The notes beneath the pieces were generated by a model. That model did not search any database. It was not told where the DNA came from and saw nothing but the letters and a program-made list of their open reading frames with translations. Of a DNA stretch of 10,933 nt, positions 7,971 to 10,933 are shown one piece after another. This DNA comes from Deltaproteobacteria bacterium (GTDB taxonomy: Bacteria > Desulfobacterota > DAOWOC01), in contig DAOWOC010000010.1 of NCBI GenBank assembly GCA_030642225.1, positions 1 through 10,933 on the forward strand, read 5' to 3'. The translations under genes were made by a program, and so were the position numbers. Each line of letters opens with the position of its first letter. Position 1 is the stretch's first letter.

Positions 7971-8239
7971 AAAACAAATTCTGTTTCAAAGGGCAGAACT
8001 TCTCAGGGAGCAGTCTGAAGACTTATAATAAAAACATAAAAATATTTAAATATTCTATCAATTCATTAATCCTTCTCTTTTTCCTTTATTTTGTTTTTTT
8101 TGGTATGATGCAGCCCAAAGACCTTATCATTTCAAGCAAATCCAATATGTGTCAATTGGTATATCAAATTCACTATTAATAACGACCTTGACAGGAGCTT
8201 TAAACCGACTTTTTTGTATATCTACACCGACTTTAAGCC
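7971..8239. other. Convergent intergenic region without a recognisable gene
   Basis: These 269 bp lie between the 3' ends of the transglutaminase-like gene and the large membrane-protein gene. I see no coding frame of note. There is only a weak hairpin (AGTC-TGAA-GACT near 8012-8023) followed by AT-rich sequence, a 14-bp AT palindrome (8041-8054), T-rich runs near 8080-8101, and a short direct repeat ACCGACTTT at 8204-8212 and 8226-8234. No strong intrinsic terminator is evident for either gene. Confidence 0.6.
8041..8054. repeat. 14-bp palindrome AATATTTAAATATT
   Basis: The sequence is its own reverse complement. It is composed only of A and T in an AT-rich convergent region about 70 bp after the transglutaminase-like gene, so it may be a weak 3'-end structure or chance. 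Confidence 0.3.
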
Positions 8240-8590
8240 TTATTCCCCTTTCATATTTTTTTTAGGTTTAATTTTTCTCGGCGGTGCATCCCTCCATAAT
8301 CCTTCAGTTTTAAAGGACTCCCATGCAAATTTCAGCCACTTTATAAGTGATGCCGCAAGCCAGAGCGCCCATGCAAGCATCATTATCCTGTATGCAATAA
8401 GAGGCAGAGAAAGAGTAAACGGCCTTGGCATAACAGGGCCTGATTTGTCTATATACCATTTCAACATGCTGCTTGTTGACATATTACCGGCAATATGCAT
8501 GTCAGGGAGATTCAACAGCCCGGATTCAACCGCTGCATAAAGACATACCAGAAGATTATCCCCCAGATTACAAGGCCCGACTGCATACAA
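8240..8590 (-). pseudogene. Frame-displaced C-terminal end of the large membrane protein
   Basis: This frame is open from just after a TAA (8591-8593) to the stop at 8240. The part that reads as protein starts about at YAAVESGLLNLPDMHIAGN and continues through a KWYIDKSG segment, a strongly hydrophobic helix (LSLPLIAYRIMMLAWALWLA) and a basic tail. It looks like the natural end of the protein encoded at 8512-10933: the upstream frame stops abruptly with QRLNPGC just where this one becomes protein-like, and relatives I recall have the LPDMxIAGN and WYxDxSG segments in one chain with the preceding helices. It is not likely to be a separate gene: the only possible start is TTG at 8590, inside the other frame, without a ribosome site. 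Confidence 0.7.
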
Positions 8591-10933
8591 TTAAATGTAA
8601 ACCAGTTTTCAGGCGGTTTTTTCTCTTGTCTCAAGCCAAGCGCAATAAGCCATCCGACAATGATTATTGAAAAAATGATATGCACCTGTGTCATGCCTAT
8701 AAGGAGCAGGAACCAGTGCAGTGTTTTAAGAGGTGTCAGACGTATGCGGCCAAGGCCAAATGATATTATAAAAATTGCCATGACCTCGCCCCAGAATAAT
8801 ACAGCAGGCCCCATGAGTGGACCGTGGGTAAAAAGAGTCCATCTACTGCGGGGCATTTGTATTTTCATCTCGATATTTACCGCCTGTTCTCCAATATCAA
8901 TCAAAGGTGGCCTTGTGATAAAACGTAATGATCTATTCTGATTCCATTTGATCATAACCTTTTGTATGCCCGGTTCAACAGGGATTATTGCTTTTTTATC
9001 CTGAAGCGTGATGGGGAGTGATCTTTTATTTATTGTTATTGATTGGAGCTCAGCGCCTTCAGGCAGGGTAATAACCTGCTCGCCCCCACGGCTTGCCTTA
9101 ACATTCATTTCAAGGGTGGAACCGATGAGGCGTTTCCCTGGTATGGATATAATTTTAACACTGTCTATTGTAATCCATTTTCCGGGTATGGGTTCAAGCC
9201 TTTTAACATTAATCTCAATATTTTCTCCGGGCCATGGACGCCATTTGGGTCTCCATAATCCTTGTTCATCTTGCTGACGTACAGCGGATATCCCTTTGAT
9301 ATCGCAATGCCAGGCAGTATTTGCATCAAGCACCCATTCCTCAATAAAATCAGTTGTCATAGGCGCTGTCAGTTTTAATAAAGGCGTTTGTTTTAAAGTG
9401 GATACAAAGGTAAAACCATCCCTCCACGGCTCAATATTAATTATAGCCTTACCATCCTTTATTCTCACAGAAGAGGTGTTTACCGATTCACCTTGCAGCA
9501 GGGGAATACTTAATATTATTGGCGTTCCTTTTGGCGAAAGCCTTTTGACCCTTGTTGTCACATGCCATGAATAACCGAGTCTTAATATACGTGTTACCTT
9601 TGAAAACGCAGTGAGATTTTTATCCAATACTGCGGTTCCATCTGATTTTTTAACAGGTTCTCTTGCAGTCAGTCTTATATTGGCACCCGGCAAACCATCA
9701 TCCTGCAAACCCTCAATATCCCATGTTTTAGAACTGTATTTAAATTGATGCGGCTTTATATGAATATGCAGATTAATAAGATCACTTTCCCCTGCCGGGC
9801 CGTTAAGGATAACATTATGTATCCCCTTGCTGATCCTCAACCATAATATGCCGTTATTATCATAAAACACTGCTCCGTTTGAACCATCTACAAGAATGCT
9901 TGAAGGGAGCCATGATTCACGTGAACCCGGCAAAGGTATGCCGGTTGTCTGCATTGCATGGACTTTCATGTTAATCATAAGTTTTTTATCAATAATTATG
10001 GACATGGTCTCAATATCCGCACACCATGGGATACAATCCGGTTTTTGTATAAGCCTGTCTTTAAGGTTGTTTAAAAGTTCAGGTGATGGATATTGAGCAG
10101 ATGCATAAACAGGTATAAGGAGAAAAATAATAAAACCGACTGAAATCAGGCCATTTAATCCAGGGACAATCTTAATGCTTTTAAATCCTGATATCTTTAA
10201 AATAAACAAAGCTGTAAGTATAACCTTAATAAAAGATAAAAACAGGTTGGCAAAAGGTGGTATAAGCCACAGTTTAATATCCTGATCCTTATCAACCGGT
10301 CCATTCCAACTCATCTGGATACTTTTCCATTGCCATGAAGGGAGTCCAGGGCCGGTCTGTACAACCGCCCTGCCCTTAACATCCATATTATCAGGGTAGG
10401 TATATCGTTGAACAGCGCCTGACAAAATACTCTTTGATAATCTTCCAGACTTATACCCCCTTTTTTGTTTATCAAGATTCCTTTTTTCATCATAAGACAT
10501 TGCAGTATCTTGTTCCTGAACTCTTCCAGCATGCTGAATCATGGAGCCACGCTCATATTGATATTCATGCCCTTTTAGTTGTGGATAAATACCTGTTTTT
10601 AATAAATAGATCATAAAAGGAACGGCTATTATCAATAATACGACAATCCCTCCACCCTTTAAAAAACCGGCTATTTTTTTAATTTTTCCATCAGGCAGAA
10701 CCTTTTGAAGAGCGATTATGGCGATGATAAATAACCATACAAATTTTGGAGCCCCCGGGTCAGGATTGGTAATGACAAGGGTAAAAAAAGCAACAATGGA
10801 CCATTTGTATGACCAGAGTTTGTATACTGCAATTGTTGTTATGAGTACGAAAAATATATCAAGAAGCGACCATCCGCCAACCCATGTTCTTGATACCTTG
10901 TCACAGCCTGATGCAGTAAAAAGTGACCACCCC
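8512..10933 (-). CDS. Large multi-spanning membrane protein of unknown function (5' end outside window, 3' end frameshifted)
   Basis: The frame is open from the right window edge (codons from 10932) to a TGA at 8512, 806 residues here, with no stop. A TTG at 10635 is an internal codon, not the start. Residues 1-120 hold about four hydrophobic segments, beginning at the edge with GGWSLLDIFFV. A polar stretch follows, then membrane segments at about 222-248 and 258-278, the second ending in a signal-peptide-like VYASAQYPS. The next ~350 residues form a beta-rich, presumably periplasmic domain with a CIPWC pair (300-304) near its start. Further hydrophobic helices follow from about residue 690. 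It resembles long hypothetical membrane proteins of Proteobacteria that I cannot name more precisely. The last helix and tail lie in another frame (8240-8590), so the gene has a frameshift or a sequence error. Confidence 0.75.
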   Translation of the reverse strand, partial: GWSLFTASGCDKVSRTWVGGWSLLDIFFVLITTIAVYKLWSYKWSIVAFFTLVITNPDPGAPKFVWLFIIAIIALQKVLPDGKIKKIAGFLKGGGIVVLLIIAVPFMIYLLKTGIYPQLKGHEYQYERGSMIQHAGRVQEQDTAMSYDEKRNLDKQKRGYKSGRLSKSILSGAVQRYTYPDNMDVKGRAVVQTGPGLPSWQWKSIQMSWNGPVDKDQDIKLWLIPPFANLFLSFIKVILTALFILKISGFKSIKIVPGLNGLISVGFIIFLLIPVYASAQYPSPELLNNLKDRLIQKPDCIPWCADIETMSIIIDKKLMINMKVHAMQTTGIPLPGSRESWLPSSILVDGSNGAVFYDNNGILWLRISKGIHNVILNGPAGESDLINLHIHIKPHQFKYSSKTWDIEGLQDDGLPGANIRLTAREPVKKSDGTAVLDKNLTAFSKVTRILRLGYSWHVTTRVKRLSPKGTPIILSIPLLQGESVNTSSVRIKDGKAIINIEPWRDGFTFVSTLKQTPLLKLTAPMTTDFIEEWVLDANTAWHCDIKGISAVRQQDEQGLWRPKWRPWPGENIEINVKRLEPIPGKWITIDSVKIISIPGKRLIGSTLEMNVKASRGGEQVITLPEGAELQSITINKRSLPITLQDKKAIIPVEPGIQKVMIKWNQNRSLRFITRPPLIDIGEQAVNIEMKIQMPRSRWTLFTHGPLMGPAVLFWGEVMAIFIISFGLGRIRLTPLKTLHWFLLLIGMTQVHIIFSIIIVGWLIALGLRQEKKPPENWFTFNCMQSGLVIWGIIFWYVFMQRLNPGC

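Noticed and set aside
8204..8234. Direct repeat ACCGACTTT with 22-bp period
   Set aside because: Only two 9-bp copies in a non-coding 3' region; too short to support a CRISPR, iteron or regulatory array.
8530..8570. Programmed -1 ribosomal frameshift in the large membrane protein
   Set aside because: No X XXY YYZ slippery heptamer in the correct phase; the TGGGGGA run would need TGG to re-pair on CTG. A mutation or sequencing indel is simpler.
8240..8590. Independent small membrane-protein gene starting at TTG 8590
   Set aside because: No ribosome site, start inside the other frame, first ~15 residues not protein-like, and the remainder reads as the missing C-terminus of the large protein.
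8495..8941. Plus-strand open frame of 148 codons
   Set aside because: It lies entirely opposite the large membrane-protein gene, has no ribosome site and no recognisable domain.

Overview
The window is AT-rich bacterial chromosomal DNA with tightly packed genes, most on the minus strand. Gene content and order suggest a Gram-negative bacterium, most plausibly an anaerobic Desulfobacterota (Deltaproteobacteria) such as a Desulfobacteraceae-like sulfate reducer. Supporting points are an LPS-kinase-type gene, a CaiB/BaiF CoA-transferase, the short YGTGQS-type AdoHcy hydrolase beside metK, and a pan-type leader RNA, which is known from Firmicutes, Chloroflexi and deltaproteobacteria. The taxonomy is inference.

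Layout, left to right. Positions 1-477 hold the N-terminal part of a WaaP/InaA-type LPS kinase on the minus strand, running off the left edge. It is closely preceded by a class I SAM-dependent methyltransferase (485-1180). A 14-bp perfect hairpin with a T7 tract (1226-1264) separates this pair from a five-gene minus-strand operon, read right to left: panC (4791-5648), panD (4410-4778), a DUF502 membrane protein (3771-4394), metK (2593-3753) and ahcY (1275-2531). The operon is preceded by a consensus sigma-70 promoter (TTGACA, 17 bp, TATAAT; 5798-5826) and a leader of about 110-140 nt. The leader contains a hairpin with two bulged adenosines that resembles the pan RNA motif. It overlaps, and is mutually exclusive with, an intrinsic terminator ending in U7.

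Next come a CaiB/BaiF-family CoA-transferase (5834-7069, minus), an AT-rich divergent intergenic region with a 16-bp perfect palindrome, and a transglutaminase-like protein (7290-7970, plus). The right part (8240 to the window edge, minus) is one large multi-spanning membrane protein with a long periplasmic beta-rich domain. It lacks its N-terminus because it runs off the window, and its last ~100 residues are in another frame, so there is a frameshift between 8512 and 8590.

The operon joins two cofactor pathways. PanD makes beta-alanine and PanC condenses it with pantoate to give pantothenate for CoA. MetK makes SAM, and AhcY removes the SAH left by methyltransferases such as the one just downstream. 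If the leader is a working attenuator, it would control CoA-precursor synthesis and, by read-through, the activated methyl cycle. No mobile element, CRISPR array, tRNA or rRNA was recognised.
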